DNA of 58,232 bases. Origin: JBOFDK01 sp051650305. Its GTDB lineage: Bacteria > Bacillota > Clostridia > Lachnospirales > Cellulosilyticaceae. The first letter of the stretch is position 1, and every line of letters begins with the position of its first letter. Location of the stretch: contig JBOFIT010000084.1 in NCBI GenBank assembly GCA_051650305.1, forward strand, positions 1 through 58,232, read 5' to 3'. Below are positions 42,870-52,259 of this stretch, piece after piece. The position numbers and the translations under genes are program-made. A model generated the notes under the pieces. The model did no database searches, was not told the DNA's origin, and saw nothing but the letters and a program-made list of their open reading frames with translations.

Positions 42870-45530
42870 CTATTCATCTTTTTGTTGGCGTAGCTTTTCA
42901 AACAATGCCCGATGTTCATCCGATAAATGCTCCTCTAGACGATTACTTTGTACCGAGCACTTGGCTTTATAGTCCTCCATAACTTGCGTATTCATACGTT
43001 CCATCTCTTCTTTTAATTCACGTGCTGATAAAAGGTGACTTCCTTTACCACGAATAATAATCTGCTCGAGGCCATCTGAAGTAGCAACAGTTACATCATA
43101 CTTCCCTTGATGGTCATGGACAAATTTCTCGATATAATGGTCTGCCGTCTCCGCTTCTTTTGTATACACCACATGAATATTAAGATAATCCAACATCTCT
43201 GTATAATGCCCCTTCACACGGTATGCATCATAGACAACGATAATGTTACACTTACGTATGCCTTGATAATTGCTTAGTTGTTCTTGAAGCTTAATGCGAG
43301 CTCCTTCAATATTATCTTCTGCAATGACGCTTAAATCTTCCCATGCAAAAATAATATTGTAGCCATCGACTAATAGATACGACTCCTTCTTTTCATAACT
43401 TCTAGCCATTGTATGCATGGGTCTAAAATAACTTTCTGCACTTACTTTTTTCTTGCGCCATGCAGATTTTTCACCTTGGTTGGCATAAAACGTCTTATTC
43501 AAAATCTGGTCTATCTCTTCAAGGCCTATGCTCTCTTCTTCTTCATAATAAAAGGGTTGATTACTTTCTTCTTCCCACTCAGTTCCTTTTGAAGACTTCA
43601 AGTAGCTTTCTATGTGCATATAGTTTTTCACTTGATCCCACTCTACTAGGAACCCTGTCCCATGAGCACAGAAAACCGATCCTGTAGGATTTTCTATATC
43701 CCGCTCCGAATCATACCCTCTATGTGCAATGACCTCCTCTGCATTGTGACACGGTTCGTAGCCTTTAAGACTACAAAACAGTCTGCCTTCGCCTTTTGTA
43801 TAAGCTATCACATCCTTATGATAGTTACGCATGGTGGCAACAGGTGCACTTCCTACCACAATGGCCATCTCGCCATCAGTCTGTGTAATCTCACATGTAC
43901 CTCGCATTTGTTCCACATCCGTCATCGCCCGTCCTACCATTTTTTCTGGAAGTTCCAGTTGGAAAGTGTAGTAAGGCTCTAACAAAATAGACTTTGCTTC
44001 TTTTAAGCCTTGTCTCACAGCACGGAAAGTGGCTTCTCTAAAGTCGCCCCCTTCTGTATGCTTCTTATGGGCACGCCCTGCTACAAGGATTATTTTTATA
44101 TCTGTAATAGCCGAACCTGTAAGTACACCTTTATGTTGCTTTTCACCTAAATGACTGAGGACAAGACGCTGCCAATTCTTCTCCAGTTCATCCTCACTAC
44201 ATCCTAATGTCAACTGGACACCACTTCCCACTTCACCGGGTTCTAGAAGCAAATGGACTTCCGCATAATGTCTCAAAGGTTCAAAGTGGCCAACACCTTC
44301 CACTGTATTTGCAATTGTTTCTTTATAAAGGATAGTTCCTGCATCAAAACTCACTTCTATGCCAAAACGCTCCTGTATCAGACTCTGGAGAATCTCAATT
44401 TGCACTTCTCCCATAAGCTGTGCTTGTATTTCTTGCAATGCCTCATCCCATACAATGTGAAGTTCAGGCTCCTCTTCTTCTAGCATCTTCAACTTAGGAA
44501 GCATCGTACGCGGGTCGCACCCTTCTGGCAATAAGATACGGTAAAAAAGTACAGGCTCAAGCACAGGTTTACTAGAGTCTAATTCTCTACCGATGCCTTC
44601 TCCTGGCAAAGTCATACTAAGTCCTGTGACTGCACACAGACTACCAGCTTCTACTTCATTTACAGCTTCGAACTTTTGACCTGAGTACACTCTTATTTGA
44701 TTCACCTTTTCTTCCCAGCCACCTTCTTTTTGGCTTTTTAAAGGCATCTTAACTTTTAGCGTACCTCCTGTTATTTTCATAAAGGTCAGGCGGTTACCTT
44801 GTTCATCTCGTGCTACTTTAAATACCTTTGCACCGAAGTCATCTGGATACACCTTTGGCGTTGCATAGTGTTCGATTCCCGCCATAAATGCCTGCACACC
44901 TTCAAGTTTCAAGGCCGAACCAAAATAACAAGGAAAGACTTTACGTGCCTGAATGCACGTTCTTATGCACCCATCCTCTAGTGCACCTGTCTCCAAGAAT
45001 GCTTCCATCGCATCCTCATCACACATGGCTATTTGGTCATAGAATACTTCCTGATCTTCCTCATCAAAGGCTATACACCCCTCGTTTAGGTGTTTTCTTA
45101 ACTGTTCTATTAATTTTTCTTTATCCGTCCCCGGTTGGTCCATCTTATTCACAAAAATAAATGTAGGGATCTGGTACATCTCAAGCAAGCGCCATAAAGT
45201 CTTTGTATGACCTTGCACGCCATCTGCTCCACTAACAACTAGAATCGCATAATCCAACACTTGCAAAGTACGCTCCATCTCTGCTGAAAAATCTACGTGC
45301 CCCGGTGTGTCCATTAAGGCTACTTGGTATGCGCCTAACTCTAATTGGGCCTGCTTTGAAAATATTGTAATGCCTCTTGCTTTTTCAAGTTCATAGGTAT
45401 CTAGATAGGCATCTTTATTATCGACTCTACCCATTTTTCGAATCTTACCACTCAAGTAAAGCATACTTTCAGATAAAGTTGTCTTCCCTGCATCTACATG
45501 AGCTAATATTCCAATAACTAGTCTTTTCAT
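42870..45530 (-). CDS. EF-G/TetM-like translation GTPase fused to YacP-type NYN domain
   Basis: This 886-aa protein begins with an EF-G-type G domain ('GILAHVDAGKTTLSE', 'DTPGHVDFSAEM', 'NKMDQPG'). Domains II, III, IV and V follow in the order of EF-G and the TetM/TetO ribosomal-protection proteins, with about 650 residues in common. Residues about 660-715 are a linker. Residues about 715-865 form a YacP/NYN endoribonuclease-like domain, 'YLLVDGYNIIFAW' with its acidic residues, 'VVYDAYRVKG', 'TADHYIEKF' and 'VATSDGLEQ'. ATG 45530 with AAAGGA is preferred. It is not a proven resistance gene. Confidence 0.88.
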   Translation of the reverse strand: MKRLVIGILAHVDAGKTTLSESMLYLSGKIRKMGRVDNKDAYLDTYELEKARGITIFSKQAQLELGAYQVALMDTPGHVDFSAEMERTLQVLDYAILVVSGADGVQGHTKTLWRLLEMYQIPTFIFVNKMDQPGTDKEKLIEQLRKHLNEGCIAFDEEDQEVFYDQIAMCDEDAMEAFLETGALEDGCIRTCIQARKVFPCYFGSALKLEGVQAFMAGIEHYATPKVYPDDFGAKVFKVARDEQGNRLTFMKITGGTLKVKMPLKSQKEGGWEEKVNQIRVYSGQKFEAVNEVEAGSLCAVTGLSMTLPGEGIGRELDSSKPVLEPVLFYRILLPEGCDPRTMLPKLKMLEEEEPELHIVWDEALQEIQAQLMGEVQIEILQSLIQERFGIEVSFDAGTILYKETIANTVEGVGHFEPLRHYAEVHLLLEPGEVGSGVQLTLGCSEDELEKNWQRLVLSHLGEKQHKGVLTGSAITDIKIILVAGRAHKKHTEGGDFREATFRAVRQGLKEAKSILLEPYYTFQLELPEKMVGRAMTDVEQMRGTCEITQTDGEMAIVVGSAPVATMRNYHKDVIAYTKGEGRLFCSLKGYEPCHNAEEVIAHRGYDSERDIENPTGSVFCAHGTGFLVEWDQVKNYMHIESYLKSSKGTEWEEESNQPFYYEEEESIGLEEIDQILNKTFYANQGEKSAWRKKKVSAESYFRPMHTMARSYEKKESYLLVDGYNIIFAWEDLSVIAEDNIEGARIKLQEQLSNYQGIRKCNIIVVYDAYRVKGHYTEMLDYLNIHVVYTKEAETADHYIEKFVHDHQGKYDVTVATSDGLEQIIIRGKGSHLLSARELKEEMERMNTQVMEDYKAKCSVQSNRLEEHLSDEHRALFEKLRQQKDE

Positions 45531-45603
45531 ATGTCCTTTCAAATCCTTCTCTTGTGTTTGTCTACCTTTATCATACCAGTTCACGTGCCAGTTGACAATT
45601 GAT

Positions 45604-45641
45604 GTTTCATTAAGGTAGGTTTAACCTTTCCTTAATGAAAC
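45604..45641 (-). repeat. Long hairpin at the end of the kinase gene
   Basis: GTTTCATTAAGG (45604-45615) pairs with CCTTAATGAAAC (45630-45641), with further inner AGGT/ACCT pairing, overlapping the stop codon at 45621. It lacks a T-run, so it is either a weak terminator or a 3' mRNA stabiliser. Confidence 0.5.
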
Positions 45642-47378
45642 TTCTACCCGAAAGCATTGGTTCACTATAGCTACATTTAATTTTCCTCTTTGTAATTCTA
45701 CAAAATGCTTTGCTATAGCTAAGCCTAGTCCAAACCCTTCTGTATGTCTTGCTTTATCTCCTCGTACAAATCGTTGTATTAACAAGTCGGCATTCATCTC
45801 TATACACTCTTTTGTTTGATTTTCTATATAGAGTATAACGTATTCTCCAACTGATTGAATTTCAATCCTCACCTCTGAATTTTCCTGAGCATACTTCCAT
45901 GCATTAGAAAGTAGGTTTTCTATAATGCGCCACAAATAATTTTCATTCCCTTGAACGATACTTTCGCCATCACACCCTATACATACTTTGATCCCTCTTT
46001 CACAAAATTTCTCCTGCATTTGAACGATTACCTTTTGTGCTACGTCGCCAAGATTTATAGGTTGCAAATCAACTTCACCTATCTCTCGCCCTGCTCCTTC
46101 CACCTCTGCTAACTCATCCAAAAGCACACCTAGTCTTCGTGCACGTTCTTCCAGTATAGCAATATAATTTACTTTTCTCTCCACCTTATTTTCAGACCAC
46201 TTCAGCACCTCAATAATTTCTATAATTTCTTTGATTGGCATCTGCAGATCTCTGGAAACTCTAGATAGAAGTTCTGTTTTTAACTTTTCACTTTTCTCAG
46301 TGTTCTCTAATATTTGCAAATACTTTCCTTCTAGTTTTCGAATATGGCTGCGACCCTCTTCTAAAAAAACAATTTTAGTATCATATGTCATCTCGCCCGT
46401 CATATGACCTCTTGCCATACATGCTATGGTATCCTTCATTAAATCTATCTCCCTCAAGCACCCTACTACCCTCGTAATTCCCAATACATTCCATATCCCC
46501 AATCCTGTAAGCAGCATTCCTATAAACCATTTTGCATCTGTCGTATTAAAAGCAGCTTTTCCTTGTATCAACAAAAGACTACCTATTATATTGCCCCCTA
46601 GGTAAACCAAAAATTCTCCTACAAAAAGCAAATGATACTGATTATTCCCTTGCAAATACCGCTGTAACCCGTTCATTGATACCACTTCTTTATGGACTAT
46701 ACTACGACTTATTGCATTGACTCCTCCCACAAGCCACATCATCCCTAAGATACCCACCAAACCATATATACCCATTTTCTGTAGTGCAATCTGCTTTTCA
46801 ATTTTTTCCACAACGTTTTTCATATAAAGTGAGTGCTCTAAATTCTCAAGCATATCTGATCGTAATCCCACATAGAAAGCTTCTACCTCAGGATACTTTA
46901 CTCTTAGGTTTTCAAGTATACTATCTAGTGTCATTTGAGTTTTGCCTCTATCTATTTGATGCTGATTAAACCCTACAACAGACACTTTTTCTTGTTGTAT
47001 TTGAGATACAAAAACTTGATATGTCTTTTTCCTCTCTGCTTCTGGACTTTTTACGAGGCTCCCTGTATATCTACTTAAATTGGAATACCCAATAGAAGGG
47101 ACTTGACTTTCTTTTAGAAAAATAAAAAATTCAAATTCACTACTCCCTATAGCTTTTTGATAAGTGAGATTGTTGTCATATGAAAGCCTATTAATACTCA
47201 AAACATCTTGCATATATGTTATAAGCACTTCTTCATAAGCCTGAGTCATGAGCATATAGTCATATGGCTTTTCTTGATAAGTTATAACGTCTTCACTTAG
47301 CTTATATATACTGAGTAAAATCATCACTGATAAGATCACTCTAACCACTTGTATCTTTTGACTTCTATGTATATGCAC
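45621..47378 (-). CDS. Sensor kinase-like protein without phospho-acceptor histidine
   Basis: This 585-aa protein has one N-terminal helix (about 10-28), an extracytoplasmic domain (about 30-195), three more helices (about 200-305) and a cytoplasmic transmitter. The dimerisation box reads 'LLSRVSRDLQMPIKEI', where the usual SHDLxxPL has Arg (codon 46251-46253) for His. The ATPase part keeps 'ENLLSNAWKYA' and 'GFGLGLAIAKHF'. GTG 47378 has GGAG nine bases upstream. It is the last gene of a four-gene operon with a normal kinase, so it may act with that one. Confidence 0.85.
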   Translation of the reverse strand: MHIHRSQKIQVVRVILSVMILLSIYKLSEDVITYQEKPYDYMLMTQAYEEVLITYMQDVLSINRLSYDNNLTYQKAIGSSEFEFFIFLKESQVPSIGYSNLSRYTGSLVKSPEAERKKTYQVFVSQIQQEKVSVVGFNQHQIDRGKTQMTLDSILENLRVKYPEVEAFYVGLRSDMLENLEHSLYMKNVVEKIEKQIALQKMGIYGLVGILGMMWLVGGVNAISRSIVHKEVVSMNGLQRYLQGNNQYHLLFVGEFLVYLGGNIIGSLLLIQGKAAFNTTDAKWFIGMLLTGLGIWNVLGITRVVGCLREIDLMKDTIACMARGHMTGEMTYDTKIVFLEEGRSHIRKLEGKYLQILENTEKSEKLKTELLSRVSRDLQMPIKEIIEIIEVLKWSENKVERKVNYIAILEERARRLGVLLDELAEVEGAGREIGEVDLQPINLGDVAQKVIVQMQEKFCERGIKVCIGCDGESIVQGNENYLWRIIENLLSNAWKYAQENSEVRIEIQSVGEYVILYIENQTKECIEMNADLLIQRFVRGDKARHTEGFGLGLAIAKHFVELQRGKLNVAIVNQCFRVEVSLRKG

Positions 47379-47381
47379 TTC

Positions 47382-48404
47382 TTAATTCTCCTCCCCACCA
47401 ACTTTTTCCAGAAGATATAATCGTACTTTAAACAAATCCCCCTCAATTTCTACTTGTAATCTACCTTGCTGAAGTTGCATCAAGCTCTCACTTACGGTTA
47501 ATCCAAGCCCAAGTGCATCGGTATACTTTGTACCTTCTATAATGTGAGCCTTTAATGTATCGCTATCTATACCTAAAGCTTCCCTAGACATATTCTTCAC
47601 TTCTAATACACCATATCCCTCTTCTTTTCTAAGATAGACATAGACACGACTATAAGGCATTGCATACTGTATGATATTGTCAAATATACTCTCTATCACT
47701 TGACATAAACTCATACAATCTCCAACTACATGCACTGGCTCTCGCTGACTCACCATCAGCTGCAAGTTAGCATGCTGGAGTTGTTCACCATATTCCCCGA
47801 TCATTTGATTTAGCAACTCTTCCAAATCTATCATTTGCAACTGTATAGGCACATTTCCCGTTATAGATTTAGCTGCTGCGACTATCCTTTCGATTTTCTC
47901 CTTCAAGCCATTCGCTCGTTCTTCCAAATGCAGTACACCTTTTTGTATTTCTCCTCTTTTTTGCTGTTCCTGCTTTAATAATCCAGTATAATTAATAATC
48001 GCGGTAAGCGGTGTTTTTAAATCATGGGATATATTGGTTATAAATTCAGTTTTTAAATAATCACTTTTCAAAAGTTTCTCGGTCGCAATAGCAAGTCCTT
48101 CTGAAATTTGATTCATTTGACATGCGGTTTGCTGAAATCCCATTTTAAAATCTTTATCGTCTGTTTTGCTAGATAACTCCCCTTCTTTAAGCATAACCAC
48201 ACTTTTCATAAACTTACCTACCGACTTACCATAGCGCCACAAACAAACTATCAGCAAACCATTTATTAGCACAGACATAATGATAAGGCTCATACTCTCC
48301 ATTTCTATTATATAAGCAAAAGCGTTATAAATAAGACTTGTATTTGCAGCAGCCACAGCACTTATTCCTATGACTTTAGAAATCTTTTTCAATCTTATAT
48401 CCAC
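47382..48404 (-). CDS. Sensor histidine kinase
   Basis: This 340-aa protein has two N-terminal membrane helices (about 10-58) with almost no extracytoplasmic part. The HisKA box is normal, 'FITNISHDLKTPLTAIINYTG', with a weak N box 'SIFDNIIQYAM' and G2 'ALGLGLTVSESL'. The start is GTG 48404, overlapping the regulator gene by 29 nt. It can autophosphorylate in principle. Its lack of a sensory domain fits a partnership with the following kinase-like protein. Confidence 0.88.
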   Translation of the reverse strand: MDIRLKKISKVIGISAVAAANTSLIYNAFAYIIEMESMSLIIMSVLINGLLIVCLWRYGKSVGKFMKSVVMLKEGELSSKTDDKDFKMGFQQTACQMNQISEGLAIATEKLLKSDYLKTEFITNISHDLKTPLTAIINYTGLLKQEQQKRGEIQKGVLHLEERANGLKEKIERIVAAAKSITGNVPIQLQMIDLEELLNQMIGEYGEQLQHANLQLMVSQREPVHVVGDCMSLCQVIESIFDNIIQYAMPYSRVYVYLRKEEGYGVLEVKNMSREALGIDSDTLKAHIIEGTKYTDALGLGLTVSESLMQLQQGRLQVEIEGDLFKVRLYLLEKVGGEEN

Positions 48405-49071
48405 AGCCCCACACCACCTTTAAATATTCAGGTTCTTTTGGATTTCGCTCTATTTTTTCGCGTATACGCCTGATATGTACAGAAATCGTATTTTCTACTG
48501 TATAACCTTCTTCATCCCAAGCCATCTCATAAATCTGGCTGCTTGAAAGAACTTGTCCCTTGTGTTGCATAAGGCAGAGCAAAATTTTATATTCCGTGGG
48601 GGTTAACTTAATCAGTTTCTCCCCCAACGTAACTTTATTAAATTTGCAGTGTACCGAAAGCTCCCCCACGCTGAACGCTTCCTCTTCTTTTTTCATATTC
48701 CCCAAGTCCGTATATCTTCTTAATTGCGATTTCACCCGTGCTAAAAGCTCCATCATATCACAAGGCTTTGCTACATAATCATCCGCTCCAAAGCTCAGTC
48801 CTGCTATTTTATCTGTACTCTCACTTTTAGCTGATAACATAATGACAGGCATCGTATATTTTTGTCTCAAATTATATAATGTGGACATCCCATCTAGCTC
48901 CGGCATCATCACATCCAATAAAATCAAATGCACTTGTTTTTCTTTAAGTATCTCCAAACATTCAATACCATTAAAAGCCTGTATCACTTCATAGCCATCT
49001 TGCTGCAAATAGATGGCTATAGAATTCGAAACATTTATATCATCATCACATACGAGAACACTATATTTCAT
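48376..49071 (-). CDS. OmpR/PhoB-family response regulator
   Basis: This 231-aa protein has a receiver domain (about 1-115) with 'VCDDDINVSNSI', phospho-Asp in 'LILLDVMMPELDG' and 'YVAKPCD'. A winged-helix domain (about 135-230) follows with 'LTPTEYKILLCLMQHKGQ' and 'ENTISVHIRRIREKIE'. ATG 49071 has GGGGGAG upstream and is preferred to 49101. It is the second gene of the lipoprotein operon. Confidence 0.93.
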   Translation of the reverse strand: MKYSVLVCDDDINVSNSIAIYLQQDGYEVIQAFNGIECLEILKEKQVHLILLDVMMPELDGMSTLYNLRQKYTMPVIMLSAKSESTDKIAGLSFGADDYVAKPCDMMELLARVKSQLRRYTDLGNMKKEEEAFSVGELSVHCKFNKVTLGEKLIKLTPTEYKILLCLMQHKGQVLSSSQIYEMAWDEEGYTVENTISVHIRRIREKIERNPKEPEYLKVVWGCGYKIEKDF

Positions 49072-49127
49072 GCTCACTCCCCCTTTTTCTTTATTATACA
49101 AGATAATAGTGTTCTTTTTCTATTTTT

Positions 49128-50411
49128 TTAATACTTATTCAAAGTCATATAGCGCAGAATAGCTGTTATTGCTTGATCCTTGCTTTGTTTTCCACCTAAG
49201 TAGGCATTTATTTGTTCCTCTATCGCCTTATAGCCTAGATCCGTTGATGCGAATCCCTGTGCCAACCCCATCAAAGTTTCAAGCTGTTGTATTTGTCTTT
49301 CTGCTTCTTCCACTGCCCTATTCCCTATTTTTTTGCAATAATTTTCTTTATAGCGTGCTGTATATGCACTGCTTACTGGCAGTGTATCAAACATATTGTT
49401 CGTCTGCTCTTCTTCTGATAACAAGTAACCTAGAAGATCCTCCACACCTTTCTTCCCTTCTTCACTGATAATCCCAAAAAGTCTTCTTGGCGTAGCGTAG
49501 TAGTACCCTGTATCACTTAGTGGCATCGGATACATTGCAAAGTCTTCTTCACTTCCAAATGCAGTATAAAATCCTACCATAAAAACAATCTCGTCTTTTT
49601 CACCTCTATCATTTTGGTATACTTCCTCAACTGTATAATACGGATGCTCCCAGGACTTTAACGTTTCCAACGTTTGTATTAATGCCTCTAGACTTTCTTT
49701 TGTTATAGGCGTATTCTCCACTATTGCATCATGATAAAAAAGCTGCATTATATAAGTCGCCAAATACCCTTCTGAGTCTTTAGGAAACAACGCCATATTT
49801 TCTGGCAATGTTTCTTGTATCTGCTTTGCAATTTCTAAAAACGTTGTTATCGTACATTTTGTTAAATCAATCTCTTGTTCGACTGATTTAACAAAATCTT
49901 TATTAACTCTTAATACAGGAAAATGAACCCCCGTCGGAATCATCATAAGCTTTCCATCTTTTTCACACATTTGCCGTATCATGGGATAAAGTCCTTCAAC
50001 TATTTCTGTATTTAAATCAATGGGATATAGGGCTCCTTTTTCCATATATGCATTGTAGGGTAACCGCGTCATTTCAATCATAGCTCCATCTTTGCCTGCC
50101 ATTAGATCACTACTTACCTTTTGCAGCGTTTGTGTATTGATTGCTGCCAACCCTTCATTTCGATAGTTCATAGAATACATAGATTGACTCTTTTCCCATT
50201 TATCCACCGCATTTAGAAATTGCTTCTCTTCCCAGTCCGCCAATGTGTATCCGATACATCCTATCATTTTTGCTGCTGAATCATCCAATTTTTGATTAAG
50301 TTTTTGTGCAACGCCCTCCGGCTGCGTGTTTCTTTCCATACACCCTACATTCCCCATCATACTTACTACTGCTAGCATAGCTATGCACTTTCTAATCTTT
50401 TTCTTCATCAT
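49128..50411 (-). CDS. Extracellular solute-binding-like lipoprotein
   Basis: This 427-aa protein has a lipoprotein signal ending in 'MMGNVGCMERN'. The body loosely resembles family 1 solute-binding proteins (e.g. 'YMEKGALYPIDLNTEIVEGLYPMI' and 'TYIMQLFYHDAIV'), but no ABC permease genes are adjacent. With a two-component system in the same operon it is more likely a ligand sensor than a transport component (inference). ATG 50411 with GAGG upstream is used. Confidence 0.75.
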   Translation of the reverse strand: MMKKKIRKCIAMLAVVSMMGNVGCMERNTQPEGVAQKLNQKLDDSAAKMIGCIGYTLADWEEKQFLNAVDKWEKSQSMYSMNYRNEGLAAINTQTLQKVSSDLMAGKDGAMIEMTRLPYNAYMEKGALYPIDLNTEIVEGLYPMIRQMCEKDGKLMMIPTGVHFPVLRVNKDFVKSVEQEIDLTKCTITTFLEIAKQIQETLPENMALFPKDSEGYLATYIMQLFYHDAIVENTPITKESLEALIQTLETLKSWEHPYYTVEEVYQNDRGEKDEIVFMVGFYTAFGSEEDFAMYPMPLSDTGYYYATPRRLFGIISEEGKKGVEDLLGYLLSEEEQTNNMFDTLPVSSAYTARYKENYCKKIGNRAVEEAERQIQQLETLMGLAQGFASTDLGYKAIEEQINAYLGGKQSKDQAITAILRYMTLNKY

Positions 50412-50466
50412 TTTACGCCTCACTCTCTATTTCTATTATTTCTTTGTACTTTCAGTGTACTGAGGC

Positions 50467-50496
50467 TTTCTTAAGAAAAATGGATAAGAATTCTTA
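50467..50496. promoter_or_regulatory. Twin 12-bp palindromes, probable operator
   Basis: TTTCTTAAGAAA (50467-50478) and TAAGAATTCTTA (50485-50496) are each perfect palindromes, six bases apart, about 60-85 nt upstream of the lipoprotein start. They are probable regulator binding sites. Confidence 0.6.
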
Positions 50497-50530
50497 ATGT
50501 TTTCTTCATATTTTGCTTACCACCTAAATA

Positions 50531-50573
50531 AAAGTAGCCTTTCTATACCCACTAAGTATAGAAAGGCTACTTT
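50531..50573 (-). terminator. Intrinsic terminator of the NRPS operon
   Basis: A perfect 18-bp stem (AAAGTAGCCTTTCTATAC and complement) with a 7-nt loop, after the deacetylase stop at 50592. Confidence 0.85.
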
Positions 50574-50591
50574 ATCTTCCATTTAAAGTAT

Positions 50592-51335
50592 TTATACTGT
50601 TATCAGTTCATCCACTCGTGCAAACCGATAACCTCGCCATTGAAGTTGTTCGATCATTTTAGGTAATGCTTCTAATGTAGGTCTTTTATTGGTGTAACTA
50701 TGCATCAGCACAACGTCTCCTGGTCTTATATGATTGATGACATTGTTTACAATAGGCGTCGGCGTTTTCTCAAGCCAGTCGTAGGTATTGATGGACCATA
50801 GCATAATCTTCTTATCAAGACGATCCAATGTCTGAATAACACTGAGATCCAGTTCACCATAAGGCGGTCTGATAATCTCTGGATTTTGCCCTGTTATTTT
50901 ATAAATAACATCGCATCCTTCTTGAATTTCACTCATGATTTTTTCTGGTGTAAGCATGCGAAGGTCAGGATGTGTACAGGTATGTCCCCCTATATAATGG
51001 CCTTCATCTGCCATACGTTTCACCAGATCTTTATACCGCTTTGCACGGTTGCCATGCACAAAAAAGCTTGCTTGGATATGATACTGTTTGAGAACATCTA
51101 AAATTAAGGGGGTATAGTGCTTGTCTGGCCCATCATCAAAGGTCAACCCCACTACTTTTTCATCCTTCTGTCCATTTAAAAACACCATTTTCGGAAACAT
51201 CTTTGCAAATGTAGGTGCCTCTTCATGCCACCGTTCCCACTTACATCTTTCCTCTTCTGGCATCACCTCTGAGTTCCCTTTTGGCTCAAGTATTCTTATT
51301 CCATAAGTATCGCTGTATACGCTTTTATCCTTCAC
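50592..51335 (-). CDS. Polysaccharide deacetylase (NodB/CE4 domain)
   Basis: This 247-aa protein has the classic motifs 'GLTFDDGPDKHYT', 'GGHTCTHPDLRML' and 'RPPYGELDLSV', plus 'GDVVLMHS'. No signal peptide is evident, unlike most peptidoglycan deacetylases, so it may act on a cytoplasmic substrate or be exported by another route. The start is GTG 51335. It is the last gene of the NRPS operon, 28 nt after panD. Confidence 0.87.
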   Translation of the reverse strand: MKDKSVYSDTYGIRILEPKGNSEVMPEEERCKWERWHEEAPTFAKMFPKMVFLNGQKDEKVVGLTFDDGPDKHYTPLILDVLKQYHIQASFFVHGNRAKRYKDLVKRMADEGHYIGGHTCTHPDLRMLTPEKIMSEIQEGCDVIYKITGQNPEIIRPPYGELDLSVIQTLDRLDKKIMLWSINTYDWLEKTPTPIVNNVINHIRPGDVVLMHSYTNKRPTLEALPKMIEQLQWRGYRFARVDELITV

Positions 51336-51363
51336 AGTCTCCCTCTTTTCTTTTGGTCCTTTA

Positions 51364-51747
51364 TTAGCCTATGGTTCTTGCTGTCTCGCCATCTAACTGA
51401 TTCATAATCTGGTTATCTTGATCCACAAACACTACCCTTGGTTTAAAAGTACGTGCTTCCCCTTCCTCCATAAGTCCAAAAGCAATAACAATAATCTCAT
51501 CTCCTGGTTGCACAAGTCTTGCTGCTGCACCATTGAGGCACATCATCCCACTTCCTCTTTCACCAGAAATCGTATACGTTTCAAGTCGTGCACCATTATT
51601 GTTATTGACAATCAATACATGTTCCCCTACAAGAATGCCTGCTGCATCTAATAAATCTTGGTCTATGGTTACACTTCCCATATACTTCAAATTAGCCTCT
51701 GTAACAATTGCTCTATGTATTTTACCCTTCATCATGTTTACTAACAT
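51364..51747 (-). CDS. panD: Aspartate 1-decarboxylase
   Basis: This 127-aa pyruvoyl enzyme makes beta-alanine from aspartate. The family pattern 'KGKIHRAIVTEANLKYMGSVTIDQDLLDAAGI' includes the Gly-Ser self-cleavage site (MGS). Also present is 'RLETYTISGERGSGMMCLNGAAA'. Normally panD lies with panB and panC; here it lies in an NRPS operon, so beta-alanine may be a building block or carrier-arm precursor (inference). AGGAG precedes ATG 51747 by ten bases. Confidence 0.95.
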   Translation of the reverse strand: MLVNMMKGKIHRAIVTEANLKYMGSVTIDQDLLDAAGILVGEHVLIVNNNNGARLETYTISGERGSGMMCLNGAAARLVQPGDEIIVIAFGLMEEGEARTFKPRVVFVDQDNQIMNQLDGETARTIG

Positions 51748-51770
51748 ACATTTTTTCTCCTATTAGTTTA

Positions 51771-52259
51771 TTATTTTTTATTTAACATCGTTAAGATCTT
51801 CATCTTAATGCTGTGTATTTCTTCCTCTTCATCTATCAGTAACACGTGATGCGCTAAGCTAGACTTACTTGCTATCTGTTCTTCACCCGCGTGTTGTATA
51901 ATGCCTACTACGCAATTTACTTCACTACTTCTTACTTGCAGCATGATGTCTACTAATTTTTGACTGATAAAACTTCTTTTGAGTGATTCTTCATAAGGCC
52001 CTTTTACATCGATTAAAAAGACAACTGAACGCCCAAACTTCTTGGCTTGTCGTATCAGCCTCTGGCTTTTACGTAGTCCATAGCACATGCCATCTTCATT
52101 TTTCCATCCCAACTCATAAGCTATAAGCGTTACAGGTAGCTTTTCAATGAATCCTATGCCCCCTTTAATGGTTGCATCATCTCCAAAACATCGATCACCT
52201 CGAAGCTCCACAAAGCCATCACAGAATTCCCCCAACAACGCTACAACCTCCTTTTGCAT
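51771..52259 (-). CDS. Short AccA-like carboxyltransferase subunit
   Basis: This protein of about 162 aa resembles the middle of acetyl-CoA carboxylase alpha subunit, 'FVELRGDRCFGDDATIKGGIGFIEKLPVTLIAYELG' and 'YRLRKSQRLI'-like 'GLRKSQRLIRQAKKFGRSVVFLIDVKGPY'. It is half the usual length of about 315 and lacks the GEGGSGGA-type loop, so activity is doubtful. The start is uncertain: ATG 52259 is used, but AAAGGAGG lies just after it and a TTG at 52238 may be used. The frame overlaps the preceding gene. Confidence 0.6.
   Translation of the reverse strand: MQKEVVALLGEFCDGFVELRGDRCFGDDATIKGGIGFIEKLPVTLIAYELGWKNEDGMCYGLRKSQRLIRQAKKFGRSVVFLIDVKGPYEESLKRSFISQKLVDIMLQVRSSEVNCVVGIIQHAGEEQIASKSSLAHHVLLIDEEEEIHSIKMKILTMLNKK

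Noticed and set aside
42870..45530. Tetracycline resistance gene
   Set aside because: The protein has an extra NYN domain and no element around it, so calling it tetM would overstate what the sequence shows.
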